From Saccharicrinis sp963677345 (lineage in GTDB: Bacteria > Bacteroidota > Bacteroidia > Bacteroidales > Marinilabiliaceae), in contig CAXXLC010000010.1 in assembly GCA_963677345.2 (NCBI GenBank), positions 1 to 64,000 of the forward strand: 64,000 nt of DNA, given 5' to 3'. Position numbers and translations under genes: made by a program. The notes below the pieces were generated by a model, which saw nothing but the letters and a program-made list of their open reading frames with translations, did not search any database and was not told the origin of the DNA. Below, in pieces: positions 28,012-38,282 of this stretch. How positions within the stretch are numbered: the first letter of the stretch is position 1; each line of letters opens with the position of its first letter.

Positions 28012-30700
28012 ATGGAAGAATTTTCGTTTGTTGGGAATAGTGAAATTGGCACAATAGAACAGTTGTATCATAGCTATCTTGAAAATCCTGAGTCGGTTGA
28101 TAAAAGTTACCAGTTGTTTTTTAAAGGATTTGACTTTGCTCGTAAAAATTATGATTCTTCGGCAAATTTAGGCGTTGTTAAAGAATTTAATGTGGCAAAT
28201 CTGATCCATGGATACCGTCAAAGAGGACACTTGTTTACCAAAACGAATCCCGTTCGTCAGCGTCGTCAGTATTTTCCAACCTTGGATATTGAAAATTTCG
28301 GATTAGAAAAAACTGATCTGGAAGTTGAGTTTGAGGCAGGTTCTAAATTAGGCCTTGGAAAAGCCAAATTAAAAGATATTATCAATCACTTACAACAAAC
28401 ATATTGCGAGTCTGTAGGTGTTGAATATTTGTATATACGTCATCCTGAGGTTGTGGATTGGTTGATGAAAAAAATGGAGACCGTAAGAAATACTCCTGAT
28501 TTTTCTGAAGACAAAAAGAAGTGCATCTATGATCAGCTTAAGGTAGCTGCCGGTTTTGAAAATTTTATTCATAAAAAGTTTGTTGGACAAAAGCGTTTTT
28601 CTATTGAAGGTTCAGAGGTAATTATTCCAGGACTACATGCATTGATCAATAAAGGTGCAGAACTTGGTGTTGAAGAGGTGATGATAGGTATGGCTCACCG
28701 GGGAAGATTAAATGTGTTGGCTAACATTCTGGAGAAACCATATAAGAATATATTCAAGGAGTTTGTTGGTGATGAATATGCTGAGGGTATATCATTGGGT
28801 GATGTTAAATACCACCTTGGTTATCAGAGTGATATAGAAACCCGTGATGGATATAAAGTTCGTGTGAATTTAGCACCAAATCCTTCGCACCTTGAAACTG
28901 TTGGACCTATCATAGAAGGTATTACCAGATCAAAAATCAATAATAAATATAACGACGATTATAATAAGGCTATCCCTATTATAGTGCATGGTGATGCTGC
29001 AATTGCCGGACAAGGAGTTGTGTATGAAGTCATACAAATGAGTCAGTTAAAAGGTTATAAAACCGGAGGTACGATTCATATTGTGATTAATAACCAGGTA
29101 GGTTTTACAACCAATTATTTAGATGCACGTTCAAGTACCTACAGTACAGATGTGGGTAAAGTAACACGAAGCCCTGTTTTTCATGTTAATGGTGATGATG
29201 TTGAGGCTATTGTTTATGCCTTTGAGCTGGCTGTTGAGTTTCGTCAGAAATTTAATACTGATGTATTTATTGACGTGCTTTCGTACAGAAAATATGGACA
29301 TAACGAGGGTGATGAGCCAAGGTTTACCCAGCCAACTTTATATAAAGCCATTTCTAAACATCCTAATCCAAGAGATATTTATGGTCAGAAATTAATTGAT
29401 CAAAGTATTTGTTCAAAAGCAGATTTGGATCAGTTGCAGCAAAAATTCAACGAATTTTTAGAGATGCAGCTTGAAGAATCAACAAAGATTGATAAAGTTG
29501 TTATCCAGAAATTTTTAGAAGATGATTGGGTAGATTACAGATATGCTGAACCTGTTGATTTTATTAAGCCTGTAAAAACAGGTGTCGACAGAGAAACAAT
29601 TCTTGCATTAAGTGAAAAGTTGACTACTTTACCTAAGGATCTGTCATTTTTTAAGAAAGTTGAAAAAATTATCGACGACAGAAGAAAGATGGTTGAAGAG
29701 GATCGACTTGATTGGGCCATGGGAGAGTTACTTGCTTATGCATCTTTAGTAGCAGAAGGAAGTCCGGTTCGATTAAGTGGTCAGGATTGCATCAGAGGTA
29801 CTTTTGCACATCGTCATGCCGGTTTGGTGGTTCAGGATTCTGAAGAACTGTATTTTCCTCTTAAAAATATTTCAAAAGATCAGGCTGATTTTCATGTATT
29901 CAACTCTTTATTATCAGAATATGGTGTAATGGGATTTGAATACGGTTATGCTTTAGCAATGCCACAGGGCTTAACTATATGGGAAGCTCAGTTTGGTGAT
30001 TTTTATAATGTGGCACAGGTTATTGTTGACCAGTATATTAGTTCTGCAGAAGAAAAATGGGGATTAATGAACGGGCTTGTTCTTTTCTTACCTCATGGTT
30101 TTGAAGGTCAGGGGGCCAGAGCACTCAAGTGCACGTATTGAGCGATTTTTATCATTAGCTGCGAACAATAATATGCAGGTTGTAAACTGTACTACTCCTG
30201 CCAATTTTTTCCATTTACTGCGTCGTCAGGTTAATCGTGATATCAGGATTCCATTGGTAGCTTTTACTCCTAAAAGTCTATTACGTCATCCCAAATGTAC
30301 ATCAACGGTAGATGAATTAGTCAATGGTGGATTTGAGGAGGTGATTGATGATGCTAACGTGGAAGTTGAAAAAGTAAAACGCGTGGTATTCTGTTCTGGT
30401 AAAATCTATTATGATTTGTTGGCCAGAAAAGAAGAGCTTGATGCTACTGATATCGCTTTAATCAGAATTGAACAGTATCATCCTTTCCCTAAAGAAAAAC
30501 TAGATGCAGTAGTGGCTAAATATACCAATGCAATTTTACATCTTTGGGTACAGGAAGAACCTGAAAATATGGGTGCCTGGAAATATATCAGAGGTATGTT
30601 TAAAGGAGTTCGTTTAATTCCTGTGGCTCGTACAGCAAGTGGTAGTCCCTGCTACAGGGCTAAATGGTTTACATATGGTGGGACAGAAAGAGATTATTGA
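28012..30700 (+). CDS. sucA: 2-oxoglutarate dehydrogenase E1, interrupted by a +1 frameshift
   Basis: Two frames (28012-30141 and 30077-30700) make a single E1 of about 896 residues. The family marks are present: the N-terminal E2-binding segment (SYQLFFKGF), the thiamine-diphosphate and active-site regions (MAHRGRLNV, GDAAIAGQGVVYE, YRKYGHNEGDEP), and the C-terminal domain. The frame is lost at a run of five G (30111-30115). Four G would read GFEGQGPEHSSARIERF, the conserved E1 sequence, so one G is extra. E1 decarboxylates 2-oxoglutarate in the TCA cycle with E2 (next gene) and E3. All other residues look conserved, so a consensus error or very recent mutation is likely. Confidence 0.9.
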
Positions 30701-30916
30701 TAAGATATTTAAAACCTGTCATTGCGAACTACATAATAAGTATTGTGGATTGCAGTGTGTTGAAGGAAAAGATCGACGTGAGATTCTAAAACAACACAGG
30801 TATTTCTCTGAAAAATCAAGATTCTCTATATAAGCTGAAAGGTTGTTGTCACCATTAGGTTTAATACAGTTACTTCAGTATAAAAAACAAGAATAGTAAG
30901 ATAAAAAATTACAATC

Positions 30917-32179
30917 ATGATAATCGAAATAAAAGTTCCTTCACCAGGAGAATCCATAACAGAAGTTGAGATTGCCAGCTGGCTGGTAAATGATGGAGAT
31001 ATAGTATTACAAGATCAGGAATTAGCAGAGATTGAATCAGATAAAGCCACATTAACTCTAAATGCCGATAAAGCTGGTAAAATAAAAATTGTTTTAGAAG
31101 CCGGAGAAACTGTTGCTGTAGGTGCTGTGGCTTGTACTATTGATACTTCTGTGGCACCAGAAGAAAGTGCTGTAGCTGAAGCTAAAAAAGAAGAGCCTGT
31201 ACCAGCAAAGGAAGAGGTTAAGAAAGAAGAGAAAGTAGTAGCGGAGAAAAATGATGTATCAGAAGAATACTCGAAGGTTAAGGTTTCTCCTGTTGCTCAA
31301 AATATAATGGAAGAGGAAGGCTGGACTATCAATGATGTTATTAATGGCCTTCATCGTATCTCTAAAAAAGAGCTTTCGGCTATCAAAGAACAAGGTGGTG
31401 GTTCAGTAAGCGGTGAAACTGTTTCCGGAATTTCAGGCCAACCAAAAGAGCGAGAGCTGGACAGGCAAAAAATGAGTTCTCTTCGTAAAAAACTAAGTGC
31501 CAGGTTGGTTGCCGTAAAGCAAGAAACTGCTATGTTAACCACATTTAATGAGGTTGATATGTCGGCTATTATGTTGATGCGTAAAAAATATCAGAATGTA
31601 TTTGTTGAAAAGCATGGTGTAAAATTGGGTTTTATGTCATTCTTTATCAAAGCATCTGCTTTAGCCATGAAAAAACATCCTATGGTGAATTCAATGATTG
31701 ATGGTGAAGAAATAGTAACGCCTAATTATGTTGATGTTTCTGTGGCAGTACAAACACCAAAGGGATTAATGGTGCCGGTAATCAGAAATGCAGAATCATT
31801 GAGCCTGGCTCAAATAGAAGAAACATTAAAGCAATTAGCCGTAAAAGCCCGTTCTGGTAAAATTAGTATTGATGAAATGACTGGAGGTACCTTTACTGTC
31901 ACCAATGGAGGTGTTTTTGGTTCTATGTTGTCAACACCACTGATTAATCCGCCACAATCAGCTATTTTAGGTATGCATAATATTGTTGAACGTCCGATAG
32001 CAGTGGATGGAAAGGTTGAAATCAGACCCATAATGTATACTGCTCTATCTTATGATCATCGTATTATTGATGGAAAAGATTCTGTAGGCTTTTTGGTGAC
32101 ATTAAAAAAGATGTTGGAAAAACCTGAACTAATGCTTACCAGTGGAGATGAACTGGAACGTTTGGTATTAGATCTGTAA
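30917..32179 (+). CDS. sucB: Dihydrolipoyl succinyltransferase (2-oxoglutarate dehydrogenase E2)
   Basis: A 420-residue protein: a lipoyl domain (1-77) with the modified lysine in EIESDKATL near 45, an Ala/Glu/Lys/Pro linker (about 82-115), a peripheral E1/E3-binding domain (KVSPVAQNIMEEEGW, about 120-155), and a catalytic core ending in SYDHRIIDGKD near 382, with the His and Asp of acyltransferases. It transfers the succinyl group made by E1 (upstream) to CoA. The 216-base gap from sucA may contain a promoter or a repeat remnant, but the pair is clearly functional kin. Confidence 0.93.
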   Translation: MIIEIKVPSPGESITEVEIASWLVNDGDIVLQDQELAEIESDKATLTLNADKAGKIKIVLEAGETVAVGAVACTIDTSVAPEESAVAEAKKEEPVPAKEEVKKEEKVVAEKNDVSEEYSKVKVSPVAQNIMEEEGWTINDVINGLHRISKKELSAIKEQGGGSVSGETVSGISGQPKERELDRQKMSSLRKKLSARLVAVKQETAMLTTFNEVDMSAIMLMRKKYQNVFVEKHGVKLGFMSFFIKASALAMKKHPMVNSMIDGEEIVTPNYVDVSVAVQTPKGLMVPVIRNAESLSLAQIEETLKQLAVKARSGKISIDEMTGGTFTVTNGGVFGSMLSTPLINPPQSAILGMHNIVERPIAVDGKVEIRPIMYTALSYDHRIIDGKDSVGFLVTLKKMLEKPELMLTSGDELERLVLDL

Positions 32180-32182
32180 TAT

Positions 32183-32287
32183 CCTGAGTTCGACATATAA
32201 TTTTGGATTAACCTCATTCAAAATTAATTCGTCTTGCATATCAGTTTTTATGACAATCTGAATTCTATAATTTTAATCCAACTCAGG
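32183..32287. repeat. Imperfect inverted repeat with CCTGAGTT ends
   Basis: Starts 4 bases after sucB with CCTGAGTTCGACATATAA and ends with AACTCAGG; TAATTTTGGATTAA and its near complement ATTTTAATCCA lie inside. The string CCTGAGTTCGACAT also occurs on the minus strand at 44458-44471, so this may be a dispersed element. Confidence 0.5.
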
Positions 32288-32298
32288 CTAAAATAGTT

Positions 32299-32356
32299 TA
32301 AAAAAAGACTTCAGTACGTAGTTTTTAATCAAGCTAGGTATTGAAGTCTTTTTTTT
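32299..32356 (+). terminator. Terminator after sucB
   Basis: Arms AAAAAAGACTTCA and TGAAGTCTTTTTTTT enclose a 28-base loop. The T run suits termination of sucAB; the long loop lowers confidence. Confidence 0.6.
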
Positions 32357-32439
32357 CATTGAACAACTATGTCCTTCTTATTGCCAACTAAGTTCTTCTA
32401 TTGTTTAACTATCTCTTTCCGGAAGGCATCTAAATAGAG

Positions 32440-32600
32440 CCTGTCTATAAACTCTGCATTTATTAAGAGTCTTGTTCAAAAAAGTTCGAGAACAAGGCTT
32501 GCGAAATTTTGAAAATCAGGGAGTTTACTTTCGTAAATGACCGTTTTCGAAATGAGCGTAACGCAGTTGTCGGACTTTATGGACAGACTCTAAATAGTTT
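32440..32600 (-). repeat. Dispersed intergenic repeat, copy 1
   Basis: Contains GGAGTTTACTTTCGTAAATG followed by ACCGTTTTCGAAATGAGCGT. The reverse complement matches the block at 36505-36625 over about 110 bases with scattered differences. The ends here are GAGCCTGTCTATAA and TTATGGACAGACTC, also nearly inverted. No open frame. Confidence 0.75.
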
Positions 32601-32647
32601 TGAAGTACATTATGAAGCTGATTATTGGTTTTAATCAAGTTTGTTAT

Positions 32648-33109
32648 TTATCTTATTCTATCCATAGATCTTACAAGAGCCTCATCTTTTCCAATAGCTC
32701 TTAATGCTAAAAAGGATAAAATGGCTCCTGCAACCGGAAAAACCATGGTTACACTATATGAAAGGCTATGTGCATTTAGTTCTTTCATACCAACAGATCC
32801 GAAATAATAAATTAAACCGGTTGTTCCTAAAAGTAAACCAATATTAGCTGCGCAAAGTCTAATTTGTATCATTCTCTTTTTAAATAAAAAAATTGAAACA
32901 AAAGAAACAGCCGGTGTTAAAAATAACAATATACTTAAAGCTGTTGTAGCTATACTTTTGCTTGTTTCTGTAGCCTCAATTGCATTAATTCCTTTAAAGT
33001 TTAATGCATATATTGTATCGGCAATAAATTCTATTTGATTCGTAAAAAACATAGATAGCCCAAATGTAAATGCTATCAACAAGTAAATACTCTGAATTCG
33101 TTGTATCAT
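32648..33109 (-). CDS. DUF4293 family membrane protein
   Basis: A 153-residue protein from ATG 33109 (MIQRIQSIYLLIAF), the standard start for this family; a longer frame to 33181 adds a basic tail not expected. Four hydrophobic segments are visible near residues 5-22, 55-78, 85-105 and 118-138. DUF4293 members are small inner-membrane proteins of Bacteroidota with unknown function. It appears alone, convergent with sucB. Confidence 0.8.
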   Translation of the reverse strand: MIQRIQSIYLLIAFTFGLSMFFTNQIEFIADTIYALNFKGINAIEATETSKSIATTALSILLFLTPAVSFVSIFLFKKRMIQIRLCAANIGLLLGTTGLIYYFGSVGMKELNAHSLSYSVTMVFPVAGAILSFLALRAIGKDEALVRSMDRIR

Positions 33110-33225
33110 ATCTATTTTTTTGGCAAAAATAGAAAAGAATATTTTTATAGCATTTATTTTTTTAGATAATTCCTTCTTCATAAACCAGTAATGTAAAATT
33201 CTTTGGTATTTTAGCTAACTGCTAT

Positions 33226-34530
33226 TTATTTGGTTTCATGCGAGGTTTCAATAAATTGAATTACTTTCCAATCGTTTTCATGTTTTTGCCATAGTAAAGA
33301 AAAATTTCCGCTTAGTTTAAATTCTGATTCATCTTTATTTTTAGCTGCTAATTCAAAGTTTTGATATGATACTGCAAGCTCCGGGTTTATAATATTGAGT
33401 AATTCATTTGATGTTTTGAACGTGAAGCTTTCCCATTCTTTAAGTTGATTTTGGTGGATTTTCTTTACCTCCGGGAGTGTGTAATTATGATCTCCGTTCC
33501 AAATATGCCTGAAACTTCCATCGTTAATGTAATAACTGAAAAATTTATTCAGGTCTTTATCTATAAATGCCCTTATAAAATCTTCAGATACTTTTTCAAC
33601 TTCCGGTCTTACTCTTTCGCAGTCATATAAGTGTTTGGCTTTTGATGCTTTGAGTTTTGAGAAACTCATGTTTTGATCCATTTCGAAAGCCTTCATAAAA
33701 CTTTTGTATGCTTTATTATAATCTTTAACAGCCATATAATAATCACCTTTCGAATCGTATGGATTAGGATATTCTGGTGATAATTCTAAATAGGTGTCAA
33801 AAGCTTTTTCTGCTGCATGATAATCTTTTAAAGCAAGATTAACATATCCTAAAGAATTATAATGAGGTGGCCAGTTGGGATCAAGGGCTATTGCTTTAAG
33901 GAGAATATTTTTTGCCTTTTGTGGATTGTTTTCTTCATTGAGTACAAAGTGAGTATAAAAATTAGTTACCACAACATTTTTAGGGTATAGGTCTACTAGT
34001 TTTTCCCATCCAGGTAAATATGGTGCTTTAGGTTGTTTTTGATGGTCAACAAGCATCTGGTGGAGTATTTTTTCTGCTTTGGTCATTCTTCCCTTGTAGT
34101 CTACTAGTTTTTCTCTTATGGCCTTGTCATCCTGAGCTTTAAAGTTGAACAAGGTAATATACCGAGCCATAAAAAAGTCGGGTTCTATGTCAAGTGCTTG
34201 TTTAGCAAGGTTATTTGAGGTTGTAAAATCAAGATTAACAAATGCCATCCATGCTTTTTCGTATAGAATTTTGGCTTGCTTGTTTTTAACAGTAACAGGT
34301 AAGTATATCTCCTGAGCAAACATTTCGCTTAAAGTCATGAATAGAAACATCATGATTAATAGATTTTTAAGCCGGTTTTTTGCTGTTTCTTTAAATAGAA
34401 AATTTAAAACAAGATTGTTAGGTTTTAAAAGGTCTTTCATACGCTTATAACCTGATTCAAATGGATGTATGGTTCTCGCTAAATTTATATTTTTCCAAGT
34501 GTGATAAAGTTCTCTTATTGCTCGTTTCAT
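33226..34530 (-). CDS. Secreted TPR protein with a SnoaL-like C-terminal domain
   Basis: A protein of up to 434 residues. A hydrophobic signal-like segment (NLLIMMFLFMTLSEMFAQ) lies about 50-70 residues in, so the start is uncertain: ATG 34530 gives MKRAIREL, while ATG 34440 gives a shorter leader. The middle (about 85-300) carries tetratricopeptide repeats (for example PHYNSLGYVNLALKDYHAAE). The last 120 residues (VSEDFIRAFIDKDLNKFFSYY) resemble an NTF2/SnoaL-like domain. TPRs mediate protein contacts; no enzyme activity is evident. It is divergent from the phosphorylase gene. Confidence 0.7.
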   Translation of the reverse strand: MKRAIRELYHTWKNINLARTIHPFESGYKRMKDLLKPNNLVLNFLFKETAKNRLKNLLIMMFLFMTLSEMFAQEIYLPVTVKNKQAKILYEKAWMAFVNLDFTTSNNLAKQALDIEPDFFMARYITLFNFKAQDDKAIREKLVDYKGRMTKAEKILHQMLVDHQKQPKAPYLPGWEKLVDLYPKNVVVTNFYTHFVLNEENNPQKAKNILLKAIALDPNWPPHYNSLGYVNLALKDYHAAEKAFDTYLELSPEYPNPYDSKGDYYMAVKDYNKAYKSFMKAFEMDQNMSFSKLKASKAKHLYDCERVRPEVEKVSEDFIRAFIDKDLNKFFSYYINDGSFRHIWNGDHNYTLPEVKKIHQNQLKEWESFTFKTSNELLNIINPELAVSYQNFELAAKNKDESEFKLSGNFSLLWQKHENDWKVIQFIETSHETK

Positions 34531-34704
34531 AACGTTATGTTTTAGAGTTTGTATATCAATTGGTTGGGGGAAAGTAATCAAAGTTGGTAAGTTACAATGG
34601 AATGGTGCAGAAGTCAATAAGATTTATGTATTAAGTCTATTACTCAATCGTTATTTTGAGAAAAAGTAATACCTTTCGAATAAAATAATTAACTGGTAAA
34701 AAAA

Positions 34705-35583
34705 ATGTCAAAACGTATTGAAGAATCTGAATTGATTATTAATAATGATGGAAGTGTTTTTCATTTACATCTGAAACCTGGAGAAATTGCAGAGAACATT
34801 ATTTTAGTTGGAGATCCGGGACGGGTAAAAGTTGTTGCATCGTTTTTTGATGAGGTTGAATTAGAAAGACATAACAGGGAGTTTGTTAGTGTTACGGGTA
34901 AATATAAGGGTAAGCGGTTTTCGGTTGTTGCTACCGGTATTGGAACTGATAATATTGATATTGTAATGAATGAGCTGGATGCTTTGGTAAACGTTGACTT
35001 TGAAACAAGACGTGTAAAGCAGGAACTTACTATATTAAATATTGTACGTATAGGTACCTCTGGCTCGTTACAAAAAGATCTTCCGGTTGATTCGTGTTTG
35101 CTAAGTACCAAGGCCATTGGTTTTGATGGCTTACTTAATTTTTATGCTCACAGAGATACCATTTCAGATGTTGCGTTTGAAGAAGATTTCAAGCAGTCTG
35201 TTCAATGGAATCATAAGCTTACTTCGCCATATGTTGTTGATGCATCACCTGAATTGCTTGATAAACTTGCTGTTAACAATTTTAATACCGGAGTAACCAT
35301 TTCAGCTCCCGGATTTTATGGTCCGCAGGGAAGAGTCATAAGATTAGGATTAGTAGATGCTGATATCAATGAAAAAATCAGTAATTTTACATACAATAAT
35401 TATCGGATTACCAATTACGAAATGGAATGTAGTGCCATTTATGGTTTGTCGAAATTATTAGGACATAAAGCGGCTACGGTTTGTGCCATTATAGCCAACC
35501 GAAAAGCAGGAGAATACAGTAAAGATTATAAACCTGTGATTAAAGATTTGATACAAAAAGTATTAAACAGCCTGGTTTTATAG
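34705..35583 (+). CDS. Nucleoside phosphorylase, uridine phosphorylase-like
   Basis: A 292-residue member of the PNP/UDP family: GDPGRVK near residue 36 binds phosphate, RIGTSGSLQ near 116 is the family signature, and NYEMECSAIYGLS near 236 holds the Met-Glu ribose contacts. It splits a nucleoside with phosphate to a base and ribose-1-phosphate; uridine is the best guess but purine nucleosides cannot be excluded. Cytosolic salvage enzyme, followed after 45 bases by the next gene, so possibly co-transcribed. Confidence 0.88.
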   Translation: MSKRIEESELIINNDGSVFHLHLKPGEIAENIILVGDPGRVKVVASFFDEVELERHNREFVSVTGKYKGKRFSVVATGIGTDNIDIVMNELDALVNVDFETRRVKQELTILNIVRIGTSGSLQKDLPVDSCLLSTKAIGFDGLLNFYAHRDTISDVAFEEDFKQSVQWNHKLTSPYVVDASPELLDKLAVNNFNTGVTISAPGFYGPQGRVIRLGLVDADINEKISNFTYNNYRITNYEMECSAIYGLSKLLGHKAATVCAIIANRKAGEYSKDYKPVIKDLIQKVLNSLVL

Positions 35584-35628
35584 TTTTGTTAAAAGCTTTC
35601 AAACAGAGATATATTATTTAATTAGTAT

Positions 35629-36480
35629 ATGGATAAAGACAAGGTACATGCATTGATTTCATTACTGGATGATCCCAATGATTTAGTTTTTAACTCTGCA
35701 GAAGAGGAGTTGCTAAAAGAGAATTCTGATGTGATTGATGAGCTTGAAAAGGCCTGGGAGATATCAACCGATGATGTGTTTCAACGACGGGTAGAAAATA
35801 TTATTCATTACATACAACTCAAGGATGTAAAGAGTCAGCTCCGTAAATGGCTGGTAGAAGGTGCTGAGGATCTTTTATATGGTGCGTTTTTGGTGGCTAA
35901 ATATCAATATCCTGAAATCAACTATGATGATTTAAATCAAAAAATTGATCGTTTACGAAGAGATGTCTGGCTAGAACTAAACGATCATCTTACATCTATA
36001 GAAAAAGTTAGAATCATCAATCATGTGTTGTTTGATATTTATAAGTTTATCCGTAATAGTCGAAACTTTTTTGCACCACAAAATTCATATATAAATAAGG
36101 TTGTTGATACTAAAAGAGGTAACCCGGTATCATTATCTATTTTGTATTCGGTTATTTCTCAGCGACTGGGTTTACCTGTTTTTGGAGTAAACCTTCCTAA
36201 AAACTTTGTTCTGTGCTATGTAGATGAGCATTCAATTAAGGAAGAGGAAGATATACTATTTTACATTAATCCCGTTAATAAAGGTGCTATTTTAGGAAGA
36301 AGAGAGATTGAATACTTTTTAAAGCAGCAAAAATTAATACCTAAACCAGATTATTTTTTGCCTTGTTCCAATACCGAAATTATTAAAAGATTATTGGTAA
36401 ATCTTATTTTTGCTTATGAAAATAAGGGCGATGATTTAAAAAAGAATGAGCTGGAGGAATTAATGAAAATATTTGATTAA
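35629..36480 (+). CDS. SirB1/transglutaminase-like family protein
   Basis: A 283-residue protein with a Transglut_core2-type domain. NSYINKVVDTKRGNPVSLSI, then YSVISQRLGLPVFGVNLPKN, is the conserved centre near residues 147-190. Pro-Val-Ser replaces the catalytic Cys position, as is usual for this family, so it is probably not a classic transglutaminase. The first 80 residues are helical. Function unknown in Bacteroidota. Confidence 0.8.
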   Translation: MDKDKVHALISLLDDPNDLVFNSAEEELLKENSDVIDELEKAWEISTDDVFQRRVENIIHYIQLKDVKSQLRKWLVEGAEDLLYGAFLVAKYQYPEINYDDLNQKIDRLRRDVWLELNDHLTSIEKVRIINHVLFDIYKFIRNSRNFFAPQNSYINKVVDTKRGNPVSLSILYSVISQRLGLPVFGVNLPKNFVLCYVDEHSIKEEEDILFYINPVNKGAILGRREIEYFLKQQKLIPKPDYFLPCSNTEIIKRLLVNLIFAYENKGDDLKKNELEELMKIFD

Positions 36481-36487
36481 TATATTT

Positions 36488-36640
36488 AGTGCTTGCCCGA
36501 AAAGTCCAATTTCTTCGTTACGCCCTTTTTGAAAACAGTCATTTACGAAAGTAAACTCCTTGATTTTCAAAAAGGCCAAGCCTTGAAATTGAATTTTTCT
36601 ATTCAAGCACTTGAGAAAAACCTTAGTTTTCTTGCTGACA
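36488..36640 (+). repeat. Dispersed intergenic repeat, copy 2
   Basis: Contains CATTTACGAAAGTAAACTCC, the exact complement of part of copy 1, with further matching on both sides (CGTTACGC, TGATTTTCAAAA, CAAGCCTTG). The ends AGTGCTTG and CAAGCACT are inverted. A 66-codon open frame across it is an artefact of the repeat. Confidence 0.75.
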
Positions 36641-36721
36641 CTATTTATTTGAAACAGGTCAATTGGCCTGTTTTTTTATTCGGTATACATTAGTAGTTTT
36701 TTAAGTAAATAAAATATAAAT

Positions 36722-38188
36722 ATGAATTCGTTAAAAAAACTAATACCCAATGAGGTATGGGGGTATTTTGAAGAAATTTGTACAATTCCTCGTCCTTCAA
36801 AAAAGGAAGAACATATTATTCAGTATTTAATCAATTTTGCAAAAAATAATCATCTTGAATACAAGAAGGATAATATAGGTAATGTTTTAATTAAAAAACC
36901 GGCAACTACAGGGGCAGAGGATGCTCCTTCTGTTGTTTTGCAAAGTCATGTAGATATGGTTTGTGAAAAACATTCGAATGTAAAGCATGATTTTGAAAAA
37001 GATCCTGTTAAACCTGTTGTTGATGGTGAATGGGTTAAGGCCTCAGGTACAACATTAGGTGCAGATGATGGTATCGGAGTAGCGGCTCAATTGGCTTTAT
37101 TGGCAGCTGATGATATCAAGCATGGTCCTATTGAGTGTTTGTTTACTGTTGATGAAGAGACTGGTTTAACAGGGGCTTTTAATTTAAACAAGGATTTTTT
37201 TGATAGCAAAATTCTCCTGAATCTGGATTCTGAAGATGAAGGCGAATTATTTATTGGTTGTGCAGGAGGTTTAGATACTGTAGCAACTTTTGATATTGAG
37301 AAAGAAGAAGTGCCTGATAAATATTTTGCTTTTAAGTTAAGTGTTTCCGGTTTGAAAGGCGGACATTCCGGCGATGATATTGATAAAGGATTGGGTAATG
37401 CAGTAAAAATATTAAATCGCTTTTTATGGCAGGCAACTCATGATTATGGTTTAAGGGTGCATACTTTTACCGGTGGAAATTTAAGAAATGCCATTGCCCG
37501 TGAAGCTAATGCTATTGCTATTGTGCCAGTGACCCAAAAGGAATCAATAAGGGTGGCTTTCAATATTTTTTATGATGAGATTTGCTCGGAGCTTGAATTA
37601 ACTGAACCTGCTATAAAAATGCATCTGGAGTCGTGTGATTTGCCTGAATATGTATGGACTAAAGATTTTCAACGTAAATTTTTAAATTCCATATATGCTT
37701 GTCCGCATGGTGTGATGGAAATGAGTCGAAAGATTGAAGGTTTGGTAGAAACATCTACAAATCTTGCAGCAATAAAAGAAGAAGATGATGAGATCATTGT
37801 TTCAACCAGTCAGCGTAGTTCTGTTGAAACAGCCAAAATTAATATTGCAGCTATGGTTCGCAGTGCTTTTGAACTGGCTGGAGCTAAGGTTAAACATGGC
37901 GATGGTTACCCGGGATGGGAACCAAATACAAACTCTGAAATATTAAGGATTACACAGGATTCTTATGAAGAATTATTTCATAAAAAACCTATTGTAAGAG
38001 CCATACATGCCGGATTGGAATGTGGTTTGTTTTTAGAGAAATATCCAGACCTGGATATGATTTCGTTTGGACCCACCATTAAAGGAGCGCACTCTCCCGA
38101 GGAACGAATAGAGATTGTAACTGTAGATAAATTCTGGAAACACCTGCTTGATGTATTGAATAAAATTGTTCAGGAATCGGAATATTAA
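36722..38188 (+). CDS. pepD: Aminoacyl-histidine dipeptidase (PepD), M20 family
   Basis: A 488-residue cytosolic metallopeptidase. QSHVDMVCE near residue 75 and GADDGIGVA near 113 bring the first zinc ligands; DEETGL near 144 holds the catalytic Glu and next ligand; GLKGGHSGDDI near 215 is typical of PepD; IHAGLECG near 427 and GPTIKGAHSPEE near 455 complete the site. It hydrolyses dipeptides such as carnosine-like Xaa-His. Length and motif order are normal. Confidence 0.93.
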   Translation: MNSLKKLIPNEVWGYFEEICTIPRPSKKEEHIIQYLINFAKNNHLEYKKDNIGNVLIKKPATTGAEDAPSVVLQSHVDMVCEKHSNVKHDFEKDPVKPVVDGEWVKASGTTLGADDGIGVAAQLALLAADDIKHGPIECLFTVDEETGLTGAFNLNKDFFDSKILLNLDSEDEGELFIGCAGGLDTVATFDIEKEEVPDKYFAFKLSVSGLKGGHSGDDIDKGLGNAVKILNRFLWQATHDYGLRVHTFTGGNLRNAIAREANAIAIVPVTQKESIRVAFNIFYDEICSELELTEPAIKMHLESCDLPEYVWTKDFQRKFLNSIYACPHGVMEMSRKIEGLVETSTNLAAIKEEDDEIIVSTSQRSSVETAKINIAAMVRSAFELAGAKVKHGDGYPGWEPNTNSEILRITQDSYEELFHKKPIVRAIHAGLECGLFLEKYPDLDMISFGPTIKGAHSPEERIEIVTVDKFWKHLLDVLNKIVQESEY

Positions 38189-38282
38189 TTTATCGAATTG
38201 TATAATTGCATCTGTACTTGGATTGGTTGTGTTTGTCGTTACAAGTTGGATTCCTATATTATGAGAAAAATTGTAAACGGAT

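Noticed and set aside
30077..30141. Programmed frameshift to express sucA
   Set aside because: Only a G5 run is present, with no known slippery heptamer or clear stimulatory structure, and E1 proteins are not known to need frameshifting. An extra base is simpler.
30639..30833. Small open frame after sucA
   Set aside because: It overlaps the sucA C-terminus in another frame and covers sequence starting CCTGTCATTGCGAAC, which looks like a degenerate dispersed repeat.
35629..36480. Active transglutaminase or protease
   Set aside because: The family-wide Transglut_core2 centre lacks the catalytic cysteine context.
36493..36693. 66-codon open frame after the SirB1-like gene
   Set aside because: It is produced by the intergenic repeat, whose other copy at 32.5 kb is not open.
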